Assembly: GCF_040115645.1 (NCBI RefSeq)
Contig: NW_027096114.1
Coordinates: 1-64,000 of the forward strand
DNA: 64,000 bases
Source of the DNA: Euwallacea fornicatus
Taxonomy: Eukaryota; Arthropoda; Insecta; Coleoptera; Curculionidae
Direction of reading: 5' to 3'
Below are positions 47,401 through 56,380 of the stretch, piece after piece. The position numbers were made by a program, and so were the translations under genes. Within the stretch, counting starts at the first letter, position 1. Each line of letters begins with the position of its first letter. The notes under the pieces were generated by a model. That model saw only the letters and a program-made list of their open reading frames with translations. It did not search any database and had not been told where the DNA came from.

Positions 47401-47819
47401 TGCGAGATATCGCCAAATCATAAGATTTGGCCAAAAAGTGCCGCTTCTATTAGAGCCAAATTGACGATTTGCCGTTTAAGGCCTTATTATGCTTATTTTG
47501 CCAAAAGGAGACGATTTGAACAAAATTGGTTGTAGCGTTTGCGAGATATCGCCAAATTGTACGATTTGGCCAAAAAGTGCCGCTTCTATTAGAGCCAAAT
47601 TGACGATTTGCCGTTTAAGGCCTTATTATGCTTATTTTGCCAAAAGGAGACGATTTGAACAAAATTGGTTGAAGCGTTGGCGAAATAACGCCAAATCGTT
47701 GTTTTCGGGCAATTTCCGACGAAACTCGCCGATTTCACGGATTTGACTATTTTTAAGCTCAGTATTGTTAAGAATGACGGAAATAGCACGAAATCGTACG
47801 TTTTACACGATTTGGTCAA
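41489..47819 (+). repeat. Five 246-bp variant monomers (array 2)
   Basis: Located around 41489-41719, 44515-44745, 45595-45825, 45841-46071 and 47589-47819. The pair at 45595 and 45841 is directly tandem (246-bp spacing). Both members carry CACGAATTTG and GAAATTGTACG instead of the usual CACGGATTTG and GAAATCGTACG, so one is a fresh copy of the other. Confidence 0.92.
46183..46568 (+). mobile_element. Solo LTR of a third errantivirus-like family (386 bp)
   Basis: Begins AGTTATATC and ends GTTAACT (AGTTA/TAACT terminal inverted repeat), flanked by CGAG at 46179-46182 and 46569-46572. The flanks join into a normal monomer. TATAAATAG at 46232-46240 and AATAAA at 46503-46508 and 46522-46527 read on the plus strand, so it is opposite in orientation to elements A-C. 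It contains a short tandem run of AAGTTTTTGAG units at about 46319-46365. No internal coding region remains, as expected after LTR-LTR recombination. Confidence 0.9.
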
Positions 47820-48430
47820 AAAGTGCCGCTTCTATTAGAGCCAAATTGACGATTTGCCGTTTAAGGCCTTATTATGCTTATTTTGCCAAAAGGAGACGAT
47901 TTGAACAAAATTGGTTGTAGCGTTTGCGAGATATCGCCAAATCATAAGATTTGGCCAAAAAGTGCCGCTTCTATTAGAGCCAAATTGACGATTTGCCGTT
48001 TAAGGCCTTATTATGCTTATTTTGCCAAAAGGAGACGATTTGAACAAAATTGGTTGTAGCGTTTGCGAGATATCGCCAAATCATAAGATTTGGCCAAAAA
48101 GTGCCGCTTCTATTAGAGCCAAATTGACGATTTGCCGTTTAAGGCCTTATTATGCTTATTTTGCCAAAAGGAGACGATTTGAACAAAATTGGTTGTAGTG
48201 TTTGCGAGATATCGCCAAATTGTACGATTTGGTCAAAAAGTGCCGCTTCTATTAGAACCAAATTGACGATTTGCCGTTTAAGGCCTTATTATGCTTATTT
48301 TGCCAAAAGGAGACGATTTGAACAAAATTGGTTGTAGCGTTTGCGAGATATCGCCAAATTGTACGATTTGGTCAAAAAGTGCCGCTTCTATTAGAGCCAA
48401 ATTGACGATTTGCCGTTTAAGGCCTTATTA

Positions 48431-48434
48431 TGCT
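48431..48434. repeat. Target site duplication, left of element C
   Basis: TGCT, repeated at 56381-56384; joining restores TTATTATGCTTATTTTGCC of the satellite. Confidence 0.93.
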
Positions 48435-48673
48435 AGTTAGGTTTTCGTCCAGGAAAGGGAGATTTTTAAAAAAACGCGAAGCACAATGCACAAGACTACT
48501 CTATTCTACGTTTTTAACATAAGAAGCCCTCCTATCTAGCTATTGTAACAATTTATATAGATAGGTTGCTGTCTCTGCACATTTAAAGGAAATACTTGGT
48601 TTGCTGTTTCATGGGAAAGGATCCCTATTACAGGTTCCCATCACTCGTTATCATAGAGGATGTACATGTAACT
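48435..48673 (-). repeat. 3' LTR of element C (239 bp)
   Basis: AGTTACATG...CCTAACT on the minus strand, with a 5-bp AGTTA/TAACT terminal inverted repeat. A TATA-like CTATATAAAT lies at 48551-48560. The env stop codon (48651-48653) lies inside it. Confidence 0.97.
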
Positions 48674-50439
48674 CCTCCATCCTTAGAGTTGGATTCGGGG
48701 GTTCACGTCCCGAATTTGGCTGGGTCCTGGTAATCGTCCGTCTTGGGCTGGTTTTTTGCTTAAAACATTTAACAATACATCCTTTAAAATATTTGAATAT
48801 TAGTACAATTATGACAGCCAGGAAAATTAAATATATAAATATGGTCCAAATATTAATATTGGAATAATTTAACAGTGGTTCCATGTTCATCGTTTCCAAA
48901 TCTCGTTGTTCTATTTCTAAAATACTTTTTATTTCGCTTAGGGCATTTAGGTTTACTTTATCTAAGCTAAATTTTTGAAAATTAACAATTTCCTTATGTG
49001 TTATCTGGTCAAAATGAAATTTGGGTAATACAATATGGCTTACATGTATATTCGGGTTTTCAAAATCCTTTAATACATAATTTTCAATTTTTACAAAACA
49101 ATTAGGGTTCAGTTCTAATAAGTAGCTTCCATAAGGAAATACATTAGTTCGTTCATTACCGCATTGTTGTATAGCTAAAGTTGGTCTGGGTGTGATAACG
49201 ATCCATTTATTATTCCCTATTTTCTGAATTTTCACTAAACTTAATGTTGCTGGTACGGGTTGGCAGTTCGATAGGTTGCCGCTGTTCTTCAAAAGTTGTA
49301 CTTCGCAGGGCGCCTTTTCATTTGACTGTAGGGTGTTGGATTCTTGGCAGATGAACTCTCCAGGAATGATTTCTTTGCATTTGTTATCAAAAGATATATG
49401 GTTTTGTTCGTTTATTATTAAGAATTTTGATTGTGGAATTATGACAAGAAAGTTGTTGTTATCTTTTAACATAGGCACTGAATACAAATGGAAATAGTTA
49501 TACATAGCCTTTTCAACAATTGGAATCTCAAGAATGAATACGATTTGATTGTTGTTGCTGTAACTTTTGATGTTAATCATTTCTTCGAAATGCAATATAT
49601 TTTCTGGTTTTGGATCAAAAGGTATTTTGTTTTCTGTCAAATATATTGAAATGCCTTTAATTTCGTCCAATAACTCTTTAGGATCGATAATCGAGTTATG
49701 AAACGTATTTAATTTTGAAAACGTTATTGCAATTTGAAGTTTTTCGAGAATATCATACATAATTTCTAGTTCGGCAATGATTTGAGATATGGCCAGTTCC
49801 ACGTAAAAGAACCAGTACGTACTTAGTGAATCGGTTTCCGAAGTATGAATGTATTCTTCTATTTCGTTTACTTGTTTTTCTATTTTTCGTTGATTGTTAG
49901 ATAAATTTTTTATATTGCTTTGAAACTCGTTTACAGATTTAGTGACCAAAGTTATTTGTTCTTTAACTAGGGTTTTCATACTTTGTTGATTACTAAAAAT
50001 CGTGTCAATAGCTTTATTGTATTTTACAGCATCATTCTCATCTAGATTACCGGTAATGGTTTTTATAAACGAACCTAATCCATTGATTAATCCACGTTTC
50101 GAGCGGAGATGAGTGAGATTTTGGAGGGGGTTGATTTGAAAAATTTCATTTAAAATTTTGTTTTCTAAAAACGTTAATAAACCGTAAGAGTTAAAAAATG
50201 CCATCCTGTAGCTTTCACTGATAGTGTCGTTCTTATCGAATGCATGTTTTATACGTTGAGATTGGATCTGTAAATCTTTGAATTTTGTTGTTAAATTGGT
50301 TATGTCAAAAACTTGCATAAATGTCCAAGAATCAACTGCATTTTGGGCATTTCCTAATTTTAAAGGTAATAATCCCGGATTTTCCTTTAAGTCATGGAAT
50401 ATTGGTTTATCTGGTCCGCCGTAGACGAAGTTGAAGGTT
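48651..50439 (-). CDS. env: Env fusion glycoprotein of element C, main exon
   Basis: The frame is open from the predicted acceptor (exon begins at 50439). The first internal ATG, at 50318, lies 40 codons further in. The upstream codons are homologous to the start of element B env (NPGLLPLKLG beside NPGIMPIKIG), so 50318 is not the natural start. Numbered from that Met: furin-type RSKR at 72-75, then fusion-peptide start GLINGLGSFI; a long helical ectodomain; a transmembrane segment at ~490-511; a basic tail. The 5' part overlaps the end of pol in another frame, and the 3' end overlaps the polypurine tract and LTR. With the leader exon it would be 604 residues. It should act in the secretory pathway and at the cell surface as a membrane-fusion protein. 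Confidence 0.92.
48674..48684 (-). other. Polypurine tract of element C
   Basis: AAGGATGGAGG on the minus strand, directly before the 3' LTR. It is interrupted by one T and is also env coding sequence. Confidence 0.75.
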
Positions 50440-53400
50440 CTGAAATTAAACGAGGTGGTTGTCTTAATTCTTTAATATGAATAGTTTCTCTTTTGTTGGG
50501 GTTACTATTTAATGATATTATTGCTCGGTTTCTTTCTAACAATTCGACTATCGTATAGGGACCTAAAAACTTATTTGTCTTTTTCGAGCGAGATTGAGCA
50601 TTCTGTTTAAAAACTTTTTGTCCTACTTTGAAATCGATATTTTCGTTTCCTTCATTGTTGTGTTTAGTTGTAATTTTTTCTTTATTTATCTTTAATTTTT
50701 CTTTTAAATCATTATATATGAGTTCTAACTTTTTCTTATGATTTGAGGCGTAATCGTTGTAAAATTGTTTTAGCAAAAATGTATCATTTGGATCTCGGGA
50801 GTTTGTGTGTCCATAGATTAATTCGAAGGGGGTGTACCCTGTAGCTGAGTGAATAGAACTATTATAAGCTATTACTGCATAAGGTATTAGATTGGTGTCG
50901 TTTGGAAATGTTTCCTGTAGTAACCGAAGATGCTCTATCAGGGTCGAATGTAGACGTTCTACAATACTATTTGACTCATGGTGTTGCGGGGTGGTAAAAT
51001 GAATTTTAATCTTATGAATATTTAGAATTTCTTTTACGGTACTGTTATTGAATTCTAGTCCGTTGTCGCAAACGATTTTTTCCGGTACGCCACAATATGA
51101 GAAATATTGAATTAAAGAATTAGTTATACTTATTGCATTTTTACTAAGAATTTTTATGGCTTGCGCGAATTTTGAAAATGCGTCAATAATTGTCAAGTAA
51201 GACTGATTGTTGTAGTAGAATATATCGATATGTACGATTTCGAAGGGTTTCGATGCTGTTTCCGTGGTCATCATAGGAAAATAAGGTTTTCTCCGGGCGT
51301 ATTTTGCTCTTTGACAAATATCGCAGGAATTTATATATTGAGTTACCGATTTTTGCATGTTAATCCAATAATAATTTCGTTTGAGGTACTCTAAAGTTTC
51401 ATTGATTCCACGATGATTTAACTTGCCTTCGTGATGATTTTTAATTAACGTAATTTGTTCTTCTAAATCTTTTACAGTATTAATTAGTTTGGTACATTTT
51501 AATAATTTCGGTCCTTTTTCTGAAAAATGTTGCAGATAGATATTATTGAACTTTAAGTACAAATCAGCGGTATGGAAATAAATATGATAATGTTTTCCTG
51601 TAGTAGTATAGTCGCGGAGAAATTCGTATATTAATTTTTCGTTATCAATTCTCGGAATTTTGACAGTGATTATTTTAATGTGCTGATATTGCTCATGTTT
51701 TACTTCAAGTTTGTTATGAACGTGAGGAAAAATTAAGATTTGATTAAGTTTGTTATTGACTATGTCATCTAAAATTGGTATGCCTCGATTTGTGGTTTCA
51801 TTGTATGTTGTATGTTGTGTATTGATATCTGTGTCTGGAGGTTTAATTTGAATATCGGAAATAATTTGAATCGGTCTAGTTTTGCTTTTGTCGCTTTGTG
51901 GATTCTGTCTTATATCGGGATCGAGTTGCAAGTAATCTTCGAGATCACTCAAGATTTCGATATCTTCATTCGATCGATCGAATAGGGCGCCTATTCCTTT
52001 TAGGTAATCAAGAGCTTCTTCTTGATCTCCAGGGTTATTAATTATGGATTCATTTTCCAAAGCGTTAATTCGTATGCGTGACAGTGCGTCTGCATTTGTG
52101 TTGGATTTTCCTTTTTTATACACTATCTGATAGTCAAATTCTTCCAAACGAAGTCGCCATCGCACTAGTTTACTATTTGGTTCCTTTAAATTAAAGAGCC
52201 ACATCAATGGTCTGTGGTCGGTATATATAATAAATTTCCTGCCAAACAAGTATGGTCTAAAATATTTGCAGGCCCATACTATTGCCAAAAGTTCTTTTTC
52301 TATAGCGCTATACTTCGTTTCGGAGTCGTTTAACGTTCGAGAAGCGAATGCAATAGGTTTATCTGAGCCTATTGTTCCTTGGGACAAAATGGCTCCCAGC
52401 GCAACATTTGACGCATCTGTTGTTAGGATAAACGGTTTTTTAAAATCCGGATATTGGAGTATTGGAGCATTGATTAATAAATTTTTGCACGTTTCGAAAG
52501 CAGAAATAAAACTAGAGTTATGAACAACTTTGGAATTTTTCTTTAAGCACATGGTTAATGGCTTAGTAATCTTTGCAAAGTCATGAATAAATTTCCGGTA
52601 ATACCCGATTAAACCTAAAAAACCTTTTATTTCTTTTTGAGTCTTTGGAATAGGATAATTTTTTATAACGTTGATTTTGTCAGGGTTTGGTTTAACGCCT
52701 TTATTAGTAATTACATGTCCAAGATAACTGATTTCTTTACGGAGAAACTCGGACTTATCTAATTGGACTTTGAAATTCGCGCTTCTTAACCTCTCGAAAA
52801 CTTTCCTTAGCCGTTCCAAATGTTCTTGTAGTGATGTACTAAATATGACAATATCATCTAGGTACACTAGACATTCTTCATTTTGAATGCCCCTTAAGAT
52901 ACCGTCCATCACGCGTTGAAATGTCGATGGTGCGTTCTTGAGTCCAAAAGGCATTCTTTTAAACTCGTAGTGACCATTTTCGGTGGAAAATGCGGTCTTT
53001 TGAACATCACTCGGGTCCATTTGGATTTGGTAGAACCCATTTGCTAGGTCTAGCGTAGAGAAATATTGACATTTGCCTAATTTATCTAATATATCCGTTA
53101 TATTAGGCAAAGGATATTTGTCGTCAATTGTTCTTTCATTTAGTTTTCGGTAGTCCACTACTAAGCGCCATTTCTTTTTTCCCGAAGCGTCGAGCTTCTT
53201 TGGGACAATCCATATCGGACTTGACCATGGGGATACGGAATCCTGGATAATTTCTTGTTCCAACATTTTATTAATTTGGGATTTCACTTCCGATTTGTGA
53301 ACTTCAGGGTACCTATAAGTTTTAGTATAAATTGGAGATTCGTCTGTTAGATTTATTTTATGGCTGATTTGGTTGCTGAATGTTAACGGAATTTGTTCAC

Positions 53401-54271
53401 AATAAAATATGTCACGGTATTCTAAACATAAGTCTCTAATATAACGTTTCTCTTCAACATTACAGTGGTCTAATCTAAGTGATTTTAAGTTAGCTTTCAA
53501 CAATTGATCATAGGAGGTCATCGTGTCGTTGTTGATTAAACTATCCGTTTCCATTTTTTCAATGAAATTGATTTCGGTCGTATCTATAGGTTCAATTTCT
53601 ACTGGAGCTTTTAATTTTATGGTAAAGGGATTTTCACTAGAATTTATTACCGAAGTGATAGCAAAATTGTTTATTATATTAACAATAGCTTGAGGTGTTT
53701 CGACTTGATTTGTAAATTTAACATGTTTTATTAATGCAGTTCCATTAGTCATATCGACTGGCAATTTTATTACCTGATTTGTTCTAGCGGGAATTGTTAC
53801 GGAATAATTTATGTGCGGGGAATCATTATATTTTTTATTTAACTTTTCTTCAGGATTATAGATAATAGGAATTTTGACAAAGGGAGTTTCCAAGAACCTT
53901 TGTTCAACGTTTAAAATTGCTTTCAACCGACTTAATAAATCAATGCCTATTAATCCATCGTATTCATCACTGAAATCGAAAACGTAAAATTTGTGTTGTA
54001 ATTTAGTTTGAAATGTGTCGAAAATTGGTATAAAAATGGCTTGATTATGATAACTTGTCATATGAGCGGTTTTAATTTGGAAATATTCATTGAAAATAAA
54101 CTTTTTATAATACTTTTTGACGATTTCTTCTGACAGTAAACTCTTAGTACTTCCGGTATCGATAAGTAATTTAGCATTAATTTCGGGAATTTTGATGTAA
54201 GGTAGATTTGAAGCGGTGGTATTAATATTTATCAGGTTTTGTTGTTCTCGGCCTCGACCATGGGAAAATTC
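50387..54271 (-). CDS. pol: Pol polyprotein of element C (protease, RT, RNase H, integrase)
   Basis: Annotated from the probable frameshift point rather than the first Met (54061), because the protease active site LLIDTGSTKS lies upstream of that Met in the same frame. Numbered from the Met: LIGID at 37-41; RT Asp338 and YLDD 400-403; RNase H Asp549, Glu588, Asp615 and Asp658; integrase zinc ligands His877, His883, Cys913 and Cys916; core Asp946, Asp999 and Glu1035 (35 residues apart); GPY at 1167-1169 in the C-terminal GPY/F module. It is in -1 register to gag. The last ~50 bp overlap the env exon. All catalytic residues are intact. Confidence 0.95.
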   Translation of the reverse strand, partial: EFSHGRGREQQNLININTTASNLPYIKIPEINAKLLIDTGSTKSLLSEEIVKKYYKKFIFNEYFQIKTAHMTSYHNQAIFIPIFDTFQTKLQHKFYVFDFSDEYDGLIGIDLLSRLKAILNVEQRFLETPFVKIPIIYNPEEKLNKKYNDSPHINYSVTIPARTNQVIKLPVDMTNGTALIKHVKFTNQVETPQAIVNIINNFAITSVINSSENPFTIKLKAPVEIEPIDTTEINFIEKMETDSLINNDTMTSYDQLLKANLKSLRLDHCNVEEKRYIRDLCLEYRDIFYCEQIPLTFSNQISHKINLTDESPIYTKTYRYPEVHKSEVKSQINKMLEQEIIQDSVSPWSSPIWIVPKKLDASGKKKWRLVVDYRKLNERTIDDKYPLPNITDILDKLGKCQYFSTLDLANGFYQIQMDPSDVQKTAFSTENGHYEFKRMPFGLKNAPSTFQRVMDGILRGIQNEECLVYLDDIVIFSTSLQEHLERLRKVFERLRSANFKVQLDKSEFLRKEISYLGHVITNKGVKPNPDKINVIKNYPIPKTQKEIKGFLGLIGYYRKFIHDFAKITKPLTMCLKKNSKVVHNSSFISAFETCKNLLINAPILQYPDFKKPFILTTDASNVALGAILSQGTIGSDKPIAFASRTLNDSETKYSAIEKELLAIVWACKYFRPYLFGRKFIIYTDHRPLMWLFNLKEPNSKLVRWRLRLEEFDYQIVYKKGKSNTNADALSRIRINALENESIINNPGDQEEALDYLKGIGALFDRSNEDIEILSDLEDYLQLDPDIRQNPQSDKSKTRPIQIISDIQIKPPDTDINTQHTTYNETTNRGIPILDDIVNNKLNQILIFPHVHNKLEVKHEQYQHIKIITVKIPRIDNEKLIYEFLRDYTTTGKHYHIYFHTADLYLKFNNIYLQHFSEKGPKLLKCTKLINTVKDLEEQITLIKNHHEGKLNHRGINETLEYLKRNYYWINMQKSVTQYINSCDICQRAKYARRKPYFPMMTTETASKPFEIVHIDIFYYNNQSYLTIIDAFSKFAQAIKILSKNAISITNSLIQYFSYCGVPEKIVCDNGLEFNNSTVKEILNIHKIKIHFTTPQHHESNSIVERLHSTLIEHLRLLQETFPNDTNLIPYAVIAYNSSIHSATGYTPFELIYGHTNSRDPNDTFLLKQFYNDYASNHKKKLELIYNDLKEKLKINKEKITTKHNNEGNENIDFKVGQKVFKQNAQSRSKKTNKFLGPYTIVELLERNRAIISLNSNPNKRETIHIKELRQPPRLISEPSTSSTADQINQYSMT

Positions 54272-55686
54272 TGAGAAATACTTGCATCGGGATATATCAC
54301 TGGGTCATTGTCGTAAGGTCGTTCATCTACTGGCTCGCGTTCGTAACAATTTGCCATCTCAGCATAAAAGCGCGACTCGTTGTAATAGTCCGTGGGTATA
54401 TCTTCGAATCGTGTGGAATTATTAAAATATTCTTTTTCGAAATTAGGATTTTCATCTTGGTAATATTCAAAGGGTTCGTTATAATAAGTGTTTTCACATT
54501 CCTCTATATTTTGTTGATGTAATCCAGCGAAGTTGTATTTTGGATTAGCTTTTGAAGATAATTTAGAATTACCAGACGACGTATCCATCGGTTCGTTAAT
54601 TTGTGGTAAAGATCGCTGATTAATAAAAGGTCTGTTAGCAGAGTTCATGGTTTGGTTACGACTTATTTGACTTCGATTTGGCACAAATTGTGGGAATCTT
54701 TGAGGTCTGAAGTTATTTTGGAATGTATTGGGTTGAAAATTCGTTGGTCTCATCATTGGGGATTGGAAATTTGGTTGATTAAATCTTGGGAAATTATTAT
54801 TCAAAGCTGGTCTTTGAAAGAAATTTTGAGAATTACTCGGTGGTTTCATATTAAAGTTATTGGGTCTAAATGAATCATGCTTTTGTTGAACCGAATGTTG
54901 AAAGTGTGTGGGAGTTATTCTAACATTGGGATTAAATCTCTGGGTATTCAAGGAATTGCTACGGTGTTGTCCGTACATGAAGTTTTCTTCTTCAATTACA
55001 AGTGCCATTGCCCTTTCTAGACTGTCGGGTTGTTTCAAACGGATATTATTCTGTAATTGACCAGTTAAGCCTCTAATAAAAGCTTTTAAAACTAAATCTT
55101 CGTAGTCTTCCATTTTTGCTCTACGAGACTCATCACTTAAATTTAGTGTGCTTAATTTTGAAAAAATCAATGAACGAGAATCCTGACATCTCATGCCGAA
55201 ATTATATGGAGTTTCATTTTTATTAGGACGTAAATCCAACATGTCTTGAATTAAACATTGCAAATCTCTTTGGTCGCCAAAAGTGAGTTCTAAAGCATTT
55301 TTGATATCTAGCCACTTGTCTAGCTCGTTTAATCTAGTTCCAATTAAAGTTAAAGCACGGCCGGATAATTTGCCAATTATTGCTCTTACGATAAAATTAT
55401 TATGGGCTTCATCACCCTGCCTATAGAATGTGTTAATGAGGCTGGTACAGTTATTTAGAAATATTTGCAGTGTATGAGGGTTTCCATCATACGAGGGAAT
55501 CGTATCAACGTAAAGACGTAGAAGCTGATAGTTAACAGCTGCTGGTGGATTTTGTGTGGGAGTAGCCATATTATGATAATATTCTCGATATTCAGAATTG
55601 CTACTAGATCGAGTATGAAGATTTTTACTTTGAGATAAACCGAATTTGTTTATAATTTCAGAAAGTTCTGTCTCTGAATCTGACAT
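54232..55686 (-). CDS. gag: Gag structural protein of element C
   Basis: 484 codons from the ATG at 55686. An upstream in-frame GTG at 55701 is not a likely start. The capsid-like part contains PSYDGNPHTL, matching the EFDGNP site of element B Gag. From about residue 260 the protein is rich in Asn, Phe, Pro and Gln with repeated FQ/FN/NF units, then acidic and Tyr-rich near the end. There is no CCHC knuckle. The 3' end overlaps pol. It begins 115 nt downstream of the 9-codon upstream ORF, in a leader without other AUGs that I can find. Confidence 0.92.
   Translation of the reverse strand: MSDSETELSEIINKFGLSQSKNLHTRSSSNSEYREYYHNMATPTQNPPAAVNYQLLRLYVDTIPSYDGNPHTLQIFLNNCTSLINTFYRQGDEAHNNFIVRAIIGKLSGRALTLIGTRLNELDKWLDIKNALELTFGDQRDLQCLIQDMLDLRPNKNETPYNFGMRCQDSRSLIFSKLSTLNLSDESRRAKMEDYEDLVLKAFIRGLTGQLQNNIRLKQPDSLERAMALVIEEENFMYGQHRSNSLNTQRFNPNVRITPTHFQHSVQQKHDSFRPNNFNMKPPSNSQNFFQRPALNNNFPRFNQPNFQSPMMRPTNFQPNTFQNNFRPQRFPQFVPNRSQISRNQTMNSANRPFINQRSLPQINEPMDTSSGNSKLSSKANPKYNFAGLHQQNIEECENTYYNEPFEYYQDENPNFEKEYFNNSTRFEDIPTDYYNESRFYAEMANCYEREPVDERPYDNDPVIYPDASISQNFPMVEAENNKT
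54265..54271 (-). promoter_or_regulatory. Probable -1 frameshift site, gag-pol (element C)
   Basis: G_AAT_TTT in the gag frame, at the position equivalent to the A_AAT_TTT of element B. Pol continues as EFSHGRGR, beside KFSHVAHGR in B. The first triplet is GAA rather than AAA, so the slip would rely mainly on the A-site UUU. Confidence 0.6.
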
Positions 55687-56141
55687 TAAGTGTTTAATCA
55701 CTCAATAACTAAGTTAACTATTTCGATTTATACGAGCTCCTATCTCTAATTATTACTCAAGGAAATTATCTTGTGACAAAAAAAAATGAAAAATCAATTA
55801 CTTACATTAATATTAAAAGGAAAATATTCATTCCTGAATTATTCGTACTGCTTCTTCTTAATCTTAGCCCTTAAAGTCCTAGTTCCAAGAGGAGTTGAAC
55901 GATTTTTCTTCTTCTCCCTGGTTGGTTTCCTTCAGAAGTGATGCTTATCTTCTTGTTGCTTGTGGTTTTTCAGAAGCGATGCTTGTCTTCCGCCTGGTTG
56001 CGTTTCTTCAGAAGCGATGCTTGTCTTCTCTCCTTTTCACGGGACAATCTTGATTTTTAGGATCACCGAATTAACCGTTGAAACGGAACTTTACGCGATT
56101 TTTGTCGTAATATCGTTTCGATGAATCCTACCGACTGCGCC
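55687..56141 (-). promoter_or_regulatory. 5' leader of element C with a 3 x 38-bp repeat
   Basis: 455 bp between LTR and gag. It contains the primer site, three direct repeats with core TTCAGAAGCGATGCTTGTCT at 55931, 55969 and 56007 (spacing exactly 38 bp; the first copy has two changes), then the leader exon and donor. The GCGATGCTTGTCT core is shared with the element A and B leaders. No other coding potential is seen. Confidence 0.82.
55806..55831 (-). CDS. env: Env leader (signal-peptide) mini-exon / upstream ORF of element C
   Basis: The ATG at 55831 is the first AUG I find after the primer site. It encodes eight codons plus two bases, strongly hydrophobic, ending at GTAAGT (55805-55800). 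Splicing to 50439 gives an in-frame env with a plausible signal peptide. Without splicing the frame stops at the TAA embedded in the donor (55804-55802). The arrangement matches element B although the nucleotide sequences differ. Confidence 0.75.
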
Positions 56142-56142
56142 A
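56123..56142 (-). other. Primer-binding site of element C
   Basis: TGGCGCAGTCGGTAGGATTC, starting at the last LTR base. This is the form typical of tRNA-Ser-primed errantiviruses (17.6, 297, ZAM); the tRNA assignment is from memory of the family. Confidence 0.82.
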
Positions 56143-56380
56143 GTTAGGTTTTCGTCCAGGAAAGGGAGATTTTTAAAAAAACGCGAAGCACAATGCACAA
56201 GACTACTCTATTCTACGTTTTTAACATAAGAAGCCCTCCTATCTAGCTATTGTAACAATTTATATAGATAGGTTGCTGTCTCTGCACATTTAAAGGAAAT
56301 ACTTGGTTTGCTGTTTCATGGGAAAGGATCCCTATTACAGGTTCCCATCACTCGTTATCATAGAGGATGTACATGTAACT
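56142..56380 (-). repeat. 5' LTR of element C (239 bp)
   Basis: Identical by eye to 48435-48673. The TATA-like ATTTATATAG (plus strand) is at 56258-56267. Confidence 0.97.

Larger units (their letters stand above)
39226..48434 (+). repeat. Satellite array 2: about 60 monomers of 139 bp
   Basis: Same family and orientation as array 1, interrupted by a solo LTR at 46183-46568. The first 2345 bp (39226-41570) match 6098-8442 base for base as far as I compared, then diverge where array 2 has a 246-bp variant. Five 246-bp variants occur here. A 663-bp local duplication (four monomers plus one module) relates ~41111 to ~41774. Confidence 0.97.
50440..55805 (-). other. Predicted intron removed to make env mRNA (element C)
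   Basis: Donor TTAAT|GTAAGTAATT (G at 55805). Acceptor TTTAATTTCAG|A (AG at 50441-50440) inside the 3' end of pol. The phase fits exactly: two bases from the leader exon plus one from the env exon. Confidence 0.75.
48435..56380 (-). mobile_element. Element C: complete errantivirus-type LTR retrotransposon, second family (7946 bp)
   Basis: LTRs at 48435-48673 and 56142-56380 (239 bp each, apparently identical), TGCT target duplication, primer site, long leader, gag, pol and env, all on the minus strand and all open. Its proteins are homologous to those of element B but clearly a different family. Differences: a canonical GPY/F module in integrase, env running into the 3' LTR, and a 3 x 38-bp repeat in the leader. 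Matching LTRs and intact frames mean a young insertion. Confidence 0.97.

Noticed and set aside
51225..51245. Satellite-like GTACGATTT word inside element C pol
   Set aside because: It is a short chance match without the flanking monomer sequence, so it gives no evidence that the satellite came from the element.
55699..55701. Gag start at 55701 (C) and the equivalent extra codon at 38792 (B)
   Set aside because: These codons are GTG and TTG; the first in-frame ATGs (55686 and 38789) are preferred.
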